Notes: generated from the letters alone by a model not told the origin. A stretch of 64,000 bases of DNA from Cyprinodon diabolis (GCA_030533445.1 CM060068.1:33304010-33368009); one strand, 5' to 3'; positions 1-12,470 are shown, counted from the stretch's first letter. Numbers and translations: made by a program.

Positions 1-575
1 GCGGAGATGCAGAGGAAACCGTATCTGATGGGGAAACGCAGCTCGACGTAACACCGGTATTTCCATCAGGTAAACGCTGTTTTGCTGCTGGAGTGATCCT
101 CACTCTCCATCTCTCTGTGTGTGCTGTACATTAACACCCGCCAGCGGAAACACCCACCTACCCAACTGACAGACGGAATCTCACTATACATCAGCCATTC
201 TCATCCTCCCCTCTCTCATGACAAGGCGCGCACCTCTGGATGACCTAAAAAAATAATCTTTAATATCTCTTAAACAAAAGTAGCACAAACAATATTTTTT
301 TTCTGCACAAATCTGCACTAACGTTGCACTAACCATTCAGTCTATTTGCAGAGTTTTTTTGACGTGGGTGGGGTGTCAGCTTCACGCAGCTGCGCACGAG
401 TCCTATCATGAAAAAAGGCTCATTGTGCGACCTGAGTAACGCGCAGTAACGGGGTGTCTGCAATGGTAACTGCGTTATAGTTACAGTCAAAGTAATTAGT
501 TAGATTACTCGTTACTAAAACAAGGTAGCGGCGTTAGTAACGCAGTTACTTTCAACGCCGTTAGTCCCATCACTG
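1..575. mobile_element. hAT-type element, right terminus (left end outside window)
   Basis: The segment 470-575 ends TTAACGCCGTTAGTCCCAT..CACTG-like sequence, which read on the minus strand starts CAGTGATGGGACTAACGG followed by runs of GTAACT/AGTTAC. This is a terminal texture familiar from fish hAT elements. The matching left terminus is not visible, so the left part (1-400, CpG-rich start then AT-rich) may be element interior or flank. Confidence 0.45.
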
Positions 576-675
576 TTAGAGAGAACATCAATCAACAAAC
601 AGCATCCACACAAACAAGGACAACAATTTCAGGCAAGCCATGAATTAAGGTGGGGTTAGGCTTATAAAACAATAT

Positions 676-1012
676 ACTAGTCTTTGGGAATCTCACAGAG
701 CACTATTCTTCCCATCTGCTGGCACATCTAGAAATATCTACCAGTGTATTGCTGTCAAACTAAACTGACTGATCAGTTATTCAGATATTTAATTAGAAAA
801 AAAAATCACCTCCAAACATAGGAGCCTTTGACTGAGCATGGAAATGAAAACTATCCAAAACAGCACAGATACTTGCTGTTTACCTAAAATGAAAGGCTGT
901 GCATGTAGAAAACAGAAGAGGCCAAGAGGTCCATGGTAATCCTGGTAGATTTTCAGCTCGGGTGGGTACAGTAAATCTATAGACATAAGACCAGTGCTAC
1001 AGACAAGTGACC
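676..1012 (+). mobile_element. Degraded Tc1-like transposon relic
   Basis: Two patches match the fish Tc1 transposase region known from memory: GGAATCTCACAGAGCAC near 687 and GGCCAAGAGGTCCATGGTAA near 919, with TTTTCAGCTCGGGTGGG following. Order and spacing are broken and no ORF survives. Confidence 0.6.
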
Positions 1013-1259
1013 TTTCACCCACCTCTGCCCCATCTTATTTTATTTATGTCAAAAAATATGTCTGTCAGGCTCAGGACACAAGGATCCTGTATTCAAGGTG
1101 GAAAACCAGTTAGATTTTTCAAAACGTCTATTAAAAACTGAATTGGATTGAGAGGCGTCTAAGGCAGGGACCTTTGCATGTGGAGACAGCAGGTTAGTGA
1201 CCACCTTTTTCTGGAAGTGGATGATAAGTCAGTCACTAGCCTGGTCTTATAGTTCAGTC

Positions 1260-1700
1260 CAAATCCAGAGGGTGAAGTTGATTCTAGCCGACTGGCTGCC
1301 AACATGGCGTGGCAGTCGCTGCACAGAGAGTCCACAACGCTGGTGGTCGGAGGACAGGCAGTAGATTAAAACCGGGCAGAGAAGGTAGAATGATGCAGAG
1401 GGTGAAGTCAAAGCTGATGTCGCTGACGTACTTGGTTGTCAGAGCCAGGAGGTAAGAGATCCGGTGAGGTGCCGAGGGAGAACAGTTTCGGATCAGGTAA
1501 TCAGAATACATGAACGCTAGAATAAGTCTCACCAACGGCTCAAAATAATCTGGCACTGATGAATGGTCAGAAGGCTGATTATATAGTGACTAATGCAGGT
1601 GGATCAGATGAGCGGGTAAGGAGAACTGGTTGGAGCTAGACAGGTGTGTAAAAATAGTAATCAGATGCGACATCAGTGGCAAGATTATGACAATGTCTCC
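1260..1700. repeat. Unclassified dispersed repeat segment
   Basis: The part 1590-1690 (GCAGGTGGATCAGATGAGCGG, then GACAGGTG and an ATTATGACA end) is closely similar to 58640-58735 in the same orientation. Such sequences ending in ATGACA resemble 3' regions of fish LTR retrotransposons, but no terminal repeat was found here. The upstream part (1284-1556) has no recognised product. Confidence 0.4.
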
Positions 1701-1719
1701 TTCTAACTCTGTGAACTCA

Positions 1720-1940
1720 AGTCGGCCTCAGCAAATGGCCGCTCACACTGAGCCTGGTTCCACTGGAGGTTTCTTCCTGTTAAAAGGGAGTTTTCTTCTA
1801 CACTGTTGCCACATACATGCTTGGTGTGAGGGATTGCAGAGAGTCAACGAGTCGCTGCAATCAAGTTGTTTCCCTCAGATAGAAACATTTTTACCAATAT
1901 CACTGTGTTACCTGTACAAAAAAATGTCACAATCTTAAAT
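1720..1940 (+). repeat. Dispersed fish repeat (TTCTTCCTGTTAAAAGGGAG family)
   Basis: The stretch CCACTGGAGGTTTCTTCCTG..AAAAGGGAGTTTT, continuing with TGAGGGATTGCAGA, is a sequence commonly dispersed in teleost genomes. A second, more diverged fragment lies near 61690-61790. Origin (LINE tail or other) is uncertain. Confidence 0.5.
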
Positions 1941-2027
1941 AAATAATTGTTCATTAGGTTAGTTATTTGTTTGATTATATATTCAACACAGGATCAACAC
2001 AGACCTTGGCAAAACATAATATTCCTA

Positions 2028-2154
2028 TGCAGCACCATGGTCGTGGCACAATATTAAAAACTCCCTGCAATTACGGACTCTTATTCCGCTACAGCATTTT
2101 AAATCACTGTTGAAAACCGCTTGCACAGAGAATTGTAACTGTTATTCTAGAGTC
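2028..2154 (+). mobile_element. LINE 3' end, 5' half (interrupted)
   Basis: Translates to a decayed end of a LINE reverse transcriptase ORF (compare SWHN..NSLQLRT..FKSLLKTACTENC, recalling the usual LWN-LP--FKS-LK tail). The sequence resumes at 3373 after the Tc1-like insertion. Confidence 0.6.
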
Positions 2155-2156
2155 TA

Positions 2157-3370
2157 CACTCACCGGCCACTTTATTAGGTACACCTGTCCAACTGCTCGT
2201 TAACACTTAATTTCTAAGCAGCCAATCACATGGCGGCAATTCAGTGCATTTAGGCATGTAGACACGGTCAAGACAATCTCCTGCAGTTCAAACCGAGCAT
2301 CAGTATGGGGAAGAAAGGTGATTTGAGTGACTTTGAACGTGGCATGATTGTTGGTGCCAGAAGGGCTGGTCTGAGTATTTCAGAAACTGCTGATCTACTG
2401 GGATTTTCACGCACAACCATCTCTAGGCTTTACAGAAAATGGTCCAAAAAAGAAAAAGCATCCAGTGAGCGGCAGTTCTGTGGGCGAAAATGCCTTGTTG
2501 ATGCCAGAGGTCAGAGGAGAGTGGCCAGACTGGTTCGATCTGATAGAAGGGCAACAGTGACTCAAATAACCACCCGTTACAACCAAGGTGGGCAGAAGAG
2601 CATCTCTGAACGCACAGTACGTCGAACTTTGAGGCAGATGGGCTACAGCAGCAGAAGACCACACCGGGTGCCACTCCTTTCAGCTAAGAACAGGAAACTG
2701 AGGCTACAATTTGCACAAACTCATCGAAATTGGACAATAGAAGATTGGAAAAACATTGCCTGGTCTGATGAGACTCGATTTCTGCTGCGACATTCGGATG
2801 GTAGGGTCAGAATTTGGTGTCTACAACATGAAAGCATGGATCCATCCTGCCTTGTATCAACGGTTCAGGCTGGTGGTGGTGGTGTCATGGTGTGGGGAAT
2901 ATTTTCTTAGCACTCTTTGGGCCCCTTGGTACCAATTGAGCATCGTTGCAACACCACAGCCTTCCTGAGTATTGTTGCTGACCATGTCCATCCCTTTATG
3001 ACCACAATGTACCCAACTTCTGATGGCTACTTTCAGGAGGATAATGCGCCATGTCTTAAAGCTGGAATCATCTCAGACTGGTTTCTTGAACATGACAATG
3101 AATTCACTGTACTCAAATGGCCTCCACAGTCACCAGATCTCAATCCAATAGAGCATCTTTGGGATGTGGTGGAACGGGAGATTCGCATCATGGATGTGCA
3201 GCCGACAAATCTGCAGCAACTGTGTGATGCCATCATGTCAATATGGACCAAACTCCCTGAGGAATGCTTCCAGCACCTTGTTGAATCTATGCCACGAAGA
3301 ATTGAGACAGTTCTGAAGGCAAAAGGGGGTCCAACCCGTTACTAGCACCTAATAAAGTGGCCGGTGAGTG
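2157..3370 (+). mobile_element. Tc1/mariner element, DD36E (Incomer-like), copy 1
   Basis: A 1214-bp element flanked by TA (2155-2156 and 3371-3372). The inverted ends begin CACTCACCGGCCACTTTATT and are mirrored at the right end. It carries one long transposase frame. The spacing between the second Asp (QEDNAPC) and the Glu (NPIEHLW) is 36 residues, which is the DD36E class and not the commoner DD34E. It is inserted in a LINE tail. Ends and most of the ORF are well preserved, so the insertion is fairly young. Confidence 0.93.
2305..3345 (+). pseudogene. Tc1/mariner transposase, one internal stop
   Basis: A single reading frame of 345 codons plus terminator, broken only by TAG at 2908-2910 where the second copy has TGG (Trp). 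N-terminal helix-turn-helix DNA-binding region (SDFERGMIVGARRAG, FSRTTISRLYRKW), then the RNase-H-like catalytic core with Asp in AWSDETRF, Asp in FQEDNAPC and Glu in NPIEHLWD. The DNAPC motif is followed by Leu where the second copy has His, a likely second damaging change. It would excise and insert the element at TA sites if functional; it probably is not. Confidence 0.9.
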
Positions 3371-3372
3371 TA

Positions 3373-3525
3373 GTTTATGATTGATTTTATTATGTTGTTT
3401 TTTTGTGTTTTTATATGTCTTATTGTACTGCTGCCCCTTGGCCAGGTCTCCCTCGAAAAAGAGATTTTATCTCAAGGGACTTCCTGGTAAAATAAAGGTC
3501 AAATAAAAATAATAAAAAAATAAAT
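3373..3525 (+). mobile_element. LINE 3' end, 3' half with A-rich tail
   Basis: Contains CTGCTGCCCCTTGGCCAGG, AAAAGAGATTTTATCTCAA and the closing TGGTAAAATAAAGGTCAAATAAA, the familiar 3' tail of an L2/Rex1-type fish LINE, then A-rich sequence. It is continuous with 2028-2154 once the transposon is removed. Confidence 0.7.
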
Positions 3526-6170
3526 ATTCATAATCAGGAGATAAAGTAAAATCTATTGCAGGGACTGTGCACACGTGTCTGTAATTGTGCATAGAGTTTT
3601 GACTTTCCATGGAAGCATGGCATGTTTTGATAAAGTAAGTTGGTCTTAATCATTGATTAAAACCAACTCCTGTCAGCACAAGTCAATTTCCTGCATAACT
3701 CTATGAAGACATACTATTAAACTTACAATTGATTTTGTAAAACCTCTTCTTATCAAATCACATTCTGTTAATTGTCTCATGAATAGCGCTTAACACATCT
3801 GTTGCGACCATAACTGGAGAATTCAGCTTAATAATAATTAATAATATTAAATATTAAAATTAGTAATAATGTATACACCTGGCTTTATTTTCTGCTCACA
3901 CAAAAAAGAAAAAAAGAAGAAAAAAAAAAGAAAGTTTCTTGAGGTTGATTACACAGTAGATTTATTTTTGTTAGTATTTTAATGTTTGTGCAACATCCCT
4001 GCGGGTTTGCAGCCGTCAATAACACTCTATAAATTCCTCCAACGCAGTCATAATAACTCACGATGGGGTGAGCTGCCCCTCACTTCAAAAGATGTATTTT
4101 TACATACAGTGTGTGTCTGCCAGCAAAGCTATTATTATAACAGGATATAAGTGAAAATAATGTTGATTATTTTTTATTAAATTTGTCACTGAAACATAAC
4201 ATGTTGCAGCACTCTGAAGTGTCCAATGAATAAAGTTAATTAGGTACTCTGCTGTCTTCACAGCCGCCTGGCACCATTTGGTGATTATTTATTTTTTATC
4301 AGGTGATAATCATTACTCAAGTGTGCCATGAGAGTCTAAATGCAAACATCTATAAACTGCCTAACACAACTTGTTTATAATAGATTTATTTTTAATGCTT
4401 TATTACCAACCTATATATAATTTAGCATCATTACTGTTAAACTGGCTTGATAATTAATCTATTACGAATACCATTCAAAATACAACTATGTCAGTTACTG
4501 TATGTAATGATACATGGTACTTCTCATATTTTCCCTTAGCTAGTCTAAGCATTGGATTGTGGTTTTTAATAATATTCTCTACAGAAAAATATGACTTAAA
4601 TATATCAGCCAAGTAAACCGTATTTGTAGAAAAAGGTTATTTTTTTACCAATTGTTTTTTTCTTCCTGTAAGTTAAAAGAATGTGCAATGATTAAACGGT
4701 TCAAAATCATAAATTCAGATCATTCTCCTCCAGTAAACAGTGATGTCAATCACAGCAATTTTTGATTCTTTCATTTATTTATTAGAGAAATGAAAACTCA
4801 CACAGAGTAAAATGAGTTAGTTATTTGTAGTGAAAACATATCTACGTATTTGTGAATGTTCTTGTCTTAATTTGAGAACCTATGTTTTCTTAAATTGACC
4901 AAACTTCTTCTATTGAATTAGGAAAAGTAACTATCCTTATCTCTTTTGGAGTTTTAAAGTAAAATATATGATTATCCAGAGGGTTCTAATTTTAATAACA
5001 AAAAAAATAGAAAACAAATAAAATTTATTGTAATTGAGCTATTTATCATTGGTAAATGCTTTAAAAACACACCAGTATAACCATTAGTTTCAACAAGTGG
5101 AATCCCAGGACACCTTATAAAAACAAACCAGATTATTGCATTTACTAAATTATTGTATTTGTTTGTTGTTGTTTTTATTGATAAAATCTATTATCGTGAA
5201 AAGTTATTCCCTCAATATTTTTTTCTGATTTGTGCAGTTATGAAACACTAACAAAGCAATAAAATAAAGTGAAAAAACATGGAAGCTGACAGTTGGACTG
5301 TTGCTTTTCACACTTGACAGAAAAAGTGTCCATGTGTCCACATGCAGCCCAATCTATTTATAAGGTTGCATTGACTGACACCTACTCCTTGGGCATGCCT
5401 AGCTGAGAGGATGCATGTGCAGCTATTGATTACCAGTCAGAGGAGTATGAAACCTTAGGGAAAGCATGAGATGACTAGCCATCAGTAAAGCTACCTTTCC
5501 CCGGGGCAATCTATGGATCCATTGGACTTTATCCTGTAGAATGTTTGACTTTTGTTCACCTTAGGGGTGAGGTGTAAGTGTTTCTTCATGCAGTCCAGAC
5601 CCTCTCCTAAAGGCACTGCTCTTAACTGTGTGCAATGTTAGAGGTCACTTTATTGTGTGTATTACATTAGGCTTTCTTGATGCCTGCAGTCAAACCCAGT
5701 GAGCTGTCTGGGGAATGGTTTAGATTTATCAAATGCTTTTTATGTCATTTGTACTTCTTGGCAGTTCAAAATACATATTGATCCAGGAGGACACATTTTT
5801 ATGGAGCTATGTAATGTACATGTGCTGTATTTAAATTATGCATGAGATGAGAAATGTATATCATCAATTAACACCACTGGCTGGGATTTTTATATTCCAG
5901 CTGTGTTTACATTGCATGGAAAATCATCATTTCATTATATTTTATGGAGCATGTGTAATATTACCAACAAAAAATTTTCCAAAAATCGTTGATTATTTTG
6001 TTGTTTTTCATAAGGTTTGAATGGATGTGGGCTTTTAAGCATTAAAGATATGATCCGCTTCCTTAAAAACCCTAAAGGTGTTATCTAATGTATGCTCTAA
6101 TAGTGAATCTCTTTTTTTGTTTGTTTTATTGTTCTTATTCTTTCAACTGTCACAAAAAGATAAGGTACAG
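3526..6170. other. AT-rich intergenic DNA downstream of shox
   Basis: No gene, repeat family or regulatory site that I can support. The stretch 5330-5560 is more mixed in composition (CCTACTCCTTGGGCATGCC, CCCGGGGCAATCTATGGATCC) and could be conserved, but nothing more can be said. Confidence 0.5.
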
Positions 6171-6316
6171 GCATTATTCAATTACAGAGGAGCCCCAACC
6201 TGTTGGCTCTAATGAGATCGTTTTTTTAGCGTGAGCCCTCGGCCAACATGATCATTTGTTACACATTGTGTGCTTATTGTGCTGGCTGCCTTATTTACAG
6301 CCATCATTAGGTTTTC
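6171..6316. promoter_or_regulatory. Candidate conserved non-coding element, 3' of shox
   Basis: Compact unique block with GGAGCCCCAACCTGTTGGC, TCTAATGAGATCG and GGCTGCCTTATTTACAGCC followed by ATCATTAGG in otherwise AT-rich desert. The texture resembles developmental enhancers; SHOX is known to have downstream limb enhancers, but identity with any of them is unproved. Confidence 0.4.
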
Positions 6317-7295
6317 TTTAAAAAAAAAAAAAAACTCCTACAGGGGTAATAATGAGGAAAGAGGTATATAAAAAAAAATGTAGAATAAATGGTTAAACTA
6401 TATTTTTCAGTGGTTCCATAATTGTTCATTTATATATCTACTTAATAAATAATATATTCATAATTCCCTTTCCTGTAACATTTCTTGCTTGCAGAAAGAC
6501 ATTTAATATTGGTTTCTTCAAACCAAAGCATTATTTAAAATTGAGTGAGGTTGTGACATAATAAATTTGACATTTTCATCTCATTAAGATTTGAACACGT
6601 AATCTTGAATTCATTGCTAATAATAATGTATATGGGTATCTAGATTAGAGTTTATATATTCAATAAAACAGTAATACCTTTTCAGAAACCTATATCTGAG
6701 GTTTCAGCGTATCTAATAGAGACGGTTTATCTTTTGAATTTTTTGATAGTATTTATTTCATAAATGTGCTACACAGTGGAACATCCGTTTTCACTGTTAG
6801 CAAACTCCAGAAACATACATTTAAGATAAAATAACTTCATGCAACTCTTAAAGAAAATGGTGGAAGAACGTCTAAAGATACCAGATAGAAATCACATTTT
6901 CATGTTAGTAAATGATTTTACCCAGATACACAAGGTTCTGCATTAGGATTGTGTTTTATGTTTAGTTAGGTGAGGCAGAGGCATAAAACAAATGACAACA
7001 GATATTGACTCATTAAAATAAAATATATCCCTTTTTTACTGTTATACTTTATTGAGGAGGGAATGTTATTTTTTTTTTTATTAAAGATAAAGACATCATG
7101 TAGGTAAGGATCACACAATTTAGCAGATATCACACCAAGACCACCAGCTGTCCCTTAATATTTGAAATATTTGATGGGAAGCATATGGGACATAGATCAA
7201 AAATCTAAAAATCTTTAAAAAAAAAAAACTAAATATTTTTTGTTACTTATTTCAGAAATTAAAACATACATATATTCATTGAACATACAGTGAGT
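6317..7295. other. AT-rich intergenic DNA
   Basis: Only short A/T runs and AT-rich unique sequence are visible. Confidence 0.5.
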
Positions 7296-7299
7296 CAAT

Positions 7300-7700
7300 A
7301 AAAAGGTCAAGTCAGCTTCCTGGCCATTTGAACTCCAGGAACATCAGTGAACCAGCTTCTGGTGCCACATGGGGATCAATTCCTGCTGGAAAATTGAGTC
7401 AGCATTTCCATAAAGCTGATTAGAGTAAAAAATTAGATACTCGAAAACTTCCTGATAAATAGAAAACAAAGTTGATGAAAACCAGCAGATGACATGGAAG
7501 CTCAAATCATCACTAGCTGGGAAAATGTCTTATGACTACAAGCCATGTTGGTTCTCTGCAGATTCCTCTAGATTGTGACCTTGATTTTTAAATGAAATTA
7601 AAACTACTTTCATCTAAAAGGACAAATTAGGACCACTGGGCAACATTACAAGTCTATGACCAGGAAAAGTCCTCTGACATCTTCAATGATTCAATGAGAC
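7300..7700 (-). mobile_element. Tc1/mariner transposon relic
   Basis: Patches such as GGAACATCAGTGAACCAGCTTCTGG, TGGGGATCAATTCCTGCTGG, CATAAAGCTGATTAG, CTTCCTGATAAATAG and CAGCAGATGACATGG match, in antisense, a mariner-like transposase repeat common in fish (recalled from memory). No intact ORF or termini. Confidence 0.55.
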
Positions 7701-10700
7701 TAATGCAACATTTGAAGTTCATGTGGAAGATTCATCTGTACTAATTGGCCTTTTTCACTTTAACTAAAGCCTAGTGAGATTCTCTCAAATTCCATTCAAT
7801 TTTCTATAAATAAACTACAACTTTTAATGATGTTTACATTTCTGACACAGCTGAAAGAGGTCATCATCACAAATACAAAGAATAAAGGCTCAAAATATTT
7901 ACTTTTATGTTTAATGAATCTGTACAAAACAAGTTTTAATTTAGTGCAGTTAACTTTCTTTTAAAGAAGGAAAGTCGTCACCAAGCTTAAAAATCTCCTT
8001 TTGAAGTGAGACCTGAAAAGTTCATAAATATTTAAAATGTTCAACTTTTTCTTTTAAAACATCAGTTTCTTATAAAATGTTTGCACATAAAACTGGAAAC
8101 CAACAATATTACAGTATGCAAAAACAAAGCCGACAGAGTTTAGAAAATCATGTGGAAAAACTAACAATGGTTGTTTTTTTCTGCTACACCTCTCCATCGT
8201 TGCAGACCTCTCTTACGCCCCACAGCGAATCAGAACTAGACAGAAATCTGTCCGTGGCCAAATTGACCAAAACGTGTACATTGACAAATGTTATCAATTT
8301 AATATTTATTGAAGTTACAGTCAGATCTTCAGTTTTTCAAGAAAAATCTTATCTGACACATCTGCTTGTGACATTTAAAAGGGTAAACATGATTTATTCA
8401 TGGTCATAAGTAGCAGTAGAACATGCTTGTTGGTCCCCTCATTTTAAAAATATAGCTAATTAAATTTACCTGAGTCCCTTTTAGAGGGAAATATACTTTT
8501 TTGGAGTAGTTTTACTGCCCTGCACTTTTTTCTTCAGTTGAATAATATTATCATGGAGTATCTCTTCTCTTACTTAAGTAAAATTCTGGCTACTATACCA
8601 ATCCTGAATAGCTTCACGGATTAACCAAACTAAAGCAAAAATGCACCAGACACAATTATATGTTAGACTGGGCATTTAGTTTCTGACAAGCTTTGAAGCT
8701 TTCAGTTTTTATGATTATTGGGGGAAATATTTCCTCTTCCAGAAGTTTAACAGTATTGCCTAAACTCTCTCTGTTGCAGCAGAGAAGCTGATTTCCTTCA
8801 CAGAAATTCTGCTCAGATTCAGGCAGCCTTGCTGGAAATCAAACTCCTGTTTGGTTTGGGACTATTGATGACATTAATATGCAATGATTATCTTTTTAGG
8901 ATGGATTTGTTGTCTAAATACCAGTTTAAGGTTGTATAATTACAAACAGCTTTTAAAGACTACACCAGCAAAGAGCTTTGACAACTTAAAGAAACAGATT
9001 TTTGAAAGCATCTCTTTTGAAGTGTTTGTGAGGCAGCACATCAATAAGGGATATTTTCAAATGGACTTATTATTTAAACCTGCTGCTTGATGTTTATTTA
9101 TACCATATAAACAATGGGGTCTTTTTAAAGAAAAGAAATTAAAATGGGCTGTAACGTATATTCTTCTTTTTAAGAGAACAATTTATTTTAAGAGAAAATT
9201 CAGTTGACTTTTTCAGATATTCTAAGATCTATTTTTTTTCCAGAAATCAGTATTTTAAGATTGCTTTGAATCAAGGTTTATCACAACAATGTTTAATTTG
9301 TTTTCAATTCATCCAAATACTTTAAATAAGTAAAAAACAGCATGTTTGGATTATTTTTAAATGCACTGCTGCAAGTTGAAAAATAGTACCTACAGTATGA
9401 AAAACATACAAGAAACTAAAAAGCTATTGTTTTGATTTTGTTACTTGAGATATCCTGATTGGAATTCCCTTCAAGTTAGAATAAAATGTGTCTCTGTGAG
9501 TCTGGCATGCAAACACTGTTAGCTACGAACATCTATGTAATAGATTTCTATTTATGTGATGAACCAACACAAAACACCATATATTTGTTAAATAAGAGGA
9601 AATGGAACAATATGTCGTTTTAATGTCTTTTTGTTTGTTTTTCTTTTAAATCCTATTCATAAAAGTGTGAAGTGCATTTATGATTCGCCACCATGAGTAG
9701 ATCTTTTCTTGTTGCCGCTGTTACATCCGCAAGTCGTTTCAGGAAAATCTCTACCAATGTTAGGCCTCTAGTGACTGACTTTATGTTACTTCCATTTTAT
9801 AAATTGCTCTCACCTACAATAGCAATAAAATGTGTTAAAGATTTGACTAAAATATGCAATGGGAAAAAATTATATGAATACTTTTGCAAGCAACTGAATT
9901 TCAGTCAAGTTGGGTTTCTGTCTTCCCTTCCTGTATAGATAATAAAAGAAATTAAAACCTAAATACTAGCTCAGATTATCTTTTATGTTGAAAAGAGTAA
10001 GACTGAAATGTGATAAAACGTTCAAATGCAACAAAAAATAAAAATAAAAGCAATGTGGGGAAAAAGCTTCTTTTTTTAACAGTAAAGCAGATGTTTATGG
10101 ATATAAAGTGGATAAAGTCTGAACTATAAGTGAAAAAAAATGAAGCAAACTGACTCATTAAAAAAGCTAAAAGCTTAGCATCAAAAGATATTATTCTAAA
10201 AATGCTGATTTTAAAACCTGAAACATCTAAAAAGAAAAAAAATCATCCAGCACCTAAATAAAAACCTTCTTTTAAACAATCAACCAAACTATTTGTCAAT
10301 ATTATTATGAAAGAGAATTTTACTCCTTGAAGACAGAATACAAAGAAATTAGGGATGATTCCAAAAAAACATTTTTTTTTTTTCAGATTATATTGATGGA
10401 TTTTTCTGTGAACTAGCTAAACACAAGGAAAAATAGGAGCTGGCTACTGTTTGACTTTGTCATGAATCTGATAATCTTTTAAGACAATAGACTCCTTAAA
10501 TAGAAATCAGCCGGCCCCTCTGCTCTTATCTTTTAGCTTAAAAAGAGCAAAAAATAGAATGTTCTTTAGTGCAATGTAATATAACTGAGAGTAAAAATCA
10601 TGGTAACATAATAGTCAAAGAATCTTAAATTTAATCAAAAATTCCTTCCATAACTAAAACTTCTACAAAAAGTCTTGAACTTTTGATAGAGTTGAAATAT

Positions 10701-11780
10701 TGGGATTTGATTTCAAACTGACATTTAAACAAAATATTTATTTTTTTCTGCTCGGACTACAACAATAATGGCCCTGTGTTTGAACTGAAATTAAATGGCT
10801 AATAAATGTAACATAAACAGCTGAACGGTATGTGAACTAATGTCCCACTGTTTGGGCTTTTTTCAACTTCTATTTTTGAACTTCTAAGATCTTGATGCTT
10901 TTCACTTTCATTTCACAAAGACAGTGTTGACCCAGACTTAAAATGTTAGTTTTAATATAGCTTTGCACTGTTGATGACTCCAGATACATTTATGAACATT
11001 AGCCAACAAAGCAAACTGGAGTCTAACCCAAACAAACTGGGATGAAAGGAGGCCTTTGATCCATGGCCGACTGGAGTGACTTCAGCACTTCAGCTCGATT
11101 GTTTTCAGCTGAGGTTTCTCTGGGTGGCTTCACTTCAAGCTGCAAGCCAAACTGCCAGAGTGGGATTAACCCAAGGATTTAAGAACCGCAAAGTTGTTTC
11201 ACGGAGAACTCTCAGTCTCTTGGTTTCAGAGATGCTACATGTAGCTGTCCAAGTTATGATCATATGGCATGACAAAATCTCCAGCTTCACATCTTAGAGC
11301 TAAATGTCTTTGTCGTTGTTACCGACCTTCGAGCCCTGTCATTTCACACAGTTACCAATGCCTACCAGAGGTTTACTCCGAGGCTACGGAAGGCCACATT
11401 CCATCTGATCATAGTTGTGTCTGACATTTCAAAGAGGATTATGAGAATGAAACGTGATAAAAACTATTTTCACGTGACCTCTGAGCACTTGACCTCTGAT
11501 AGGCTAGAATAGCGAAGCCTGGCTCAGATCGTTCCTTTCCCAAAGCAGGCAGACGGGAGAAAAAGAAAAAAGAAAAGAGAGTAAGCAGAAAAGAAAGGGA
11601 AAATCAGATCAGCAGCATACTTTGAAGATCAAAACAGGCACTGGAAATGAATGTGTTGTTTTATGCCAAAACATGAAATCATCAACTTTTCTTTAGCTTT
11701 TCAGCACCATTCTGAAGTATTCATACTATTTGCAGTATTTTTTGGCATTTTAGGTGACAGATCTATTGAAGATACTTGCT
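7701..11780. other. AT-rich intergenic DNA without supported genes
   Basis: Short ORFs at 8077-8409, 8884-9090 and 9693-9938 have no recognisable domains and ordinary AT-rich composition. The block 11380-11545 (ACGTGACCTCTGAGCACTTGACCTCTGATAGG) is more complex, has tandem TGACCTCTGA half-sites resembling nuclear receptor elements, and might be regulatory. Confidence 0.5.
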
Positions 11781-11789
11781 GCATAATTT

Positions 11790-12470
11790 TGATGTGGAAA
11801 GAAGGTTTGGTTTGTTTTTCAGAGTCTTCGTGCATACATAGATTAAGCTCACTCGGTTTGAATAGAAATCATCTTTAAACTGTAGTGCTACAGTTGCTTC
11901 GTAGGTATGGACTTTGTCTGGGCCATTCTAATAGAAAAATATCATTTTTTCTAATTTGTGCATTTAAGGTCGGCCTGCTGGACAATACATTTCTTCTTCT
12001 CTTCTTTGGCATTTCCCAAACTGTAAGGACTGGCCTTTATTTAGATCCACCCATCTTCTCTTTTCAATTTATACCCCTTCCCTTCCCTTCTTTGCTTAAG
12101 AAAAACACCCCCCCATAGCATGATGTTGCCACCACCATGTTTCACAATGGGTATGGGAACTCCACGATGATGTAAAGTTTTATCTTTCTGATGCTGTTTT
12201 GAATGCTAATTGAAATATTACTTGTAAACTTAACTTTTTTTACATTTTTGTCAGAAAACCATGTGAAAGGTGGACTCTCTCATGGCTTTCCTTCAACAAG
12301 CTCTCCTTCTCGCATCTTCCTAGTAAAGTTAAGGTTGGTGCAGTGCAGGAGAAACAGTTTTACTGTTGACAGATCGTCCAAACTAAGCTGCAGGTCACCA
12401 GGAGCATCTTGGCGTTTTTATCTGATTAGCACTCCTTTGCCCAGATTGTCAGTTTTGATGAATAATGTGA
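11790..12470 (-). mobile_element. Degraded Tc1-like transposon relic, antisense
   Basis: GGACTTTGTCTGGGCCATTCTAA near 11910, CATAGCATGATGTTGCCACCACC near 12114 and CATGGCTTTCCTTCAACAAG near 12281 correspond in antisense to the fish Tc1 transposase consensus; the middle motif encodes GGGSIML-type sequence. Many indels; no ORF. Apparently the same family as the relics at 676, 31012 and 36734. Confidence 0.65.

Noticed and set aside
9693..9938. 81-codon ORF with an excellent Kozak context (GCCACCATGA)
   Set aside because: No recognisable domain, AT-rich desert, no sign of splice structure or poly(A) signal tied to it; probably chance.
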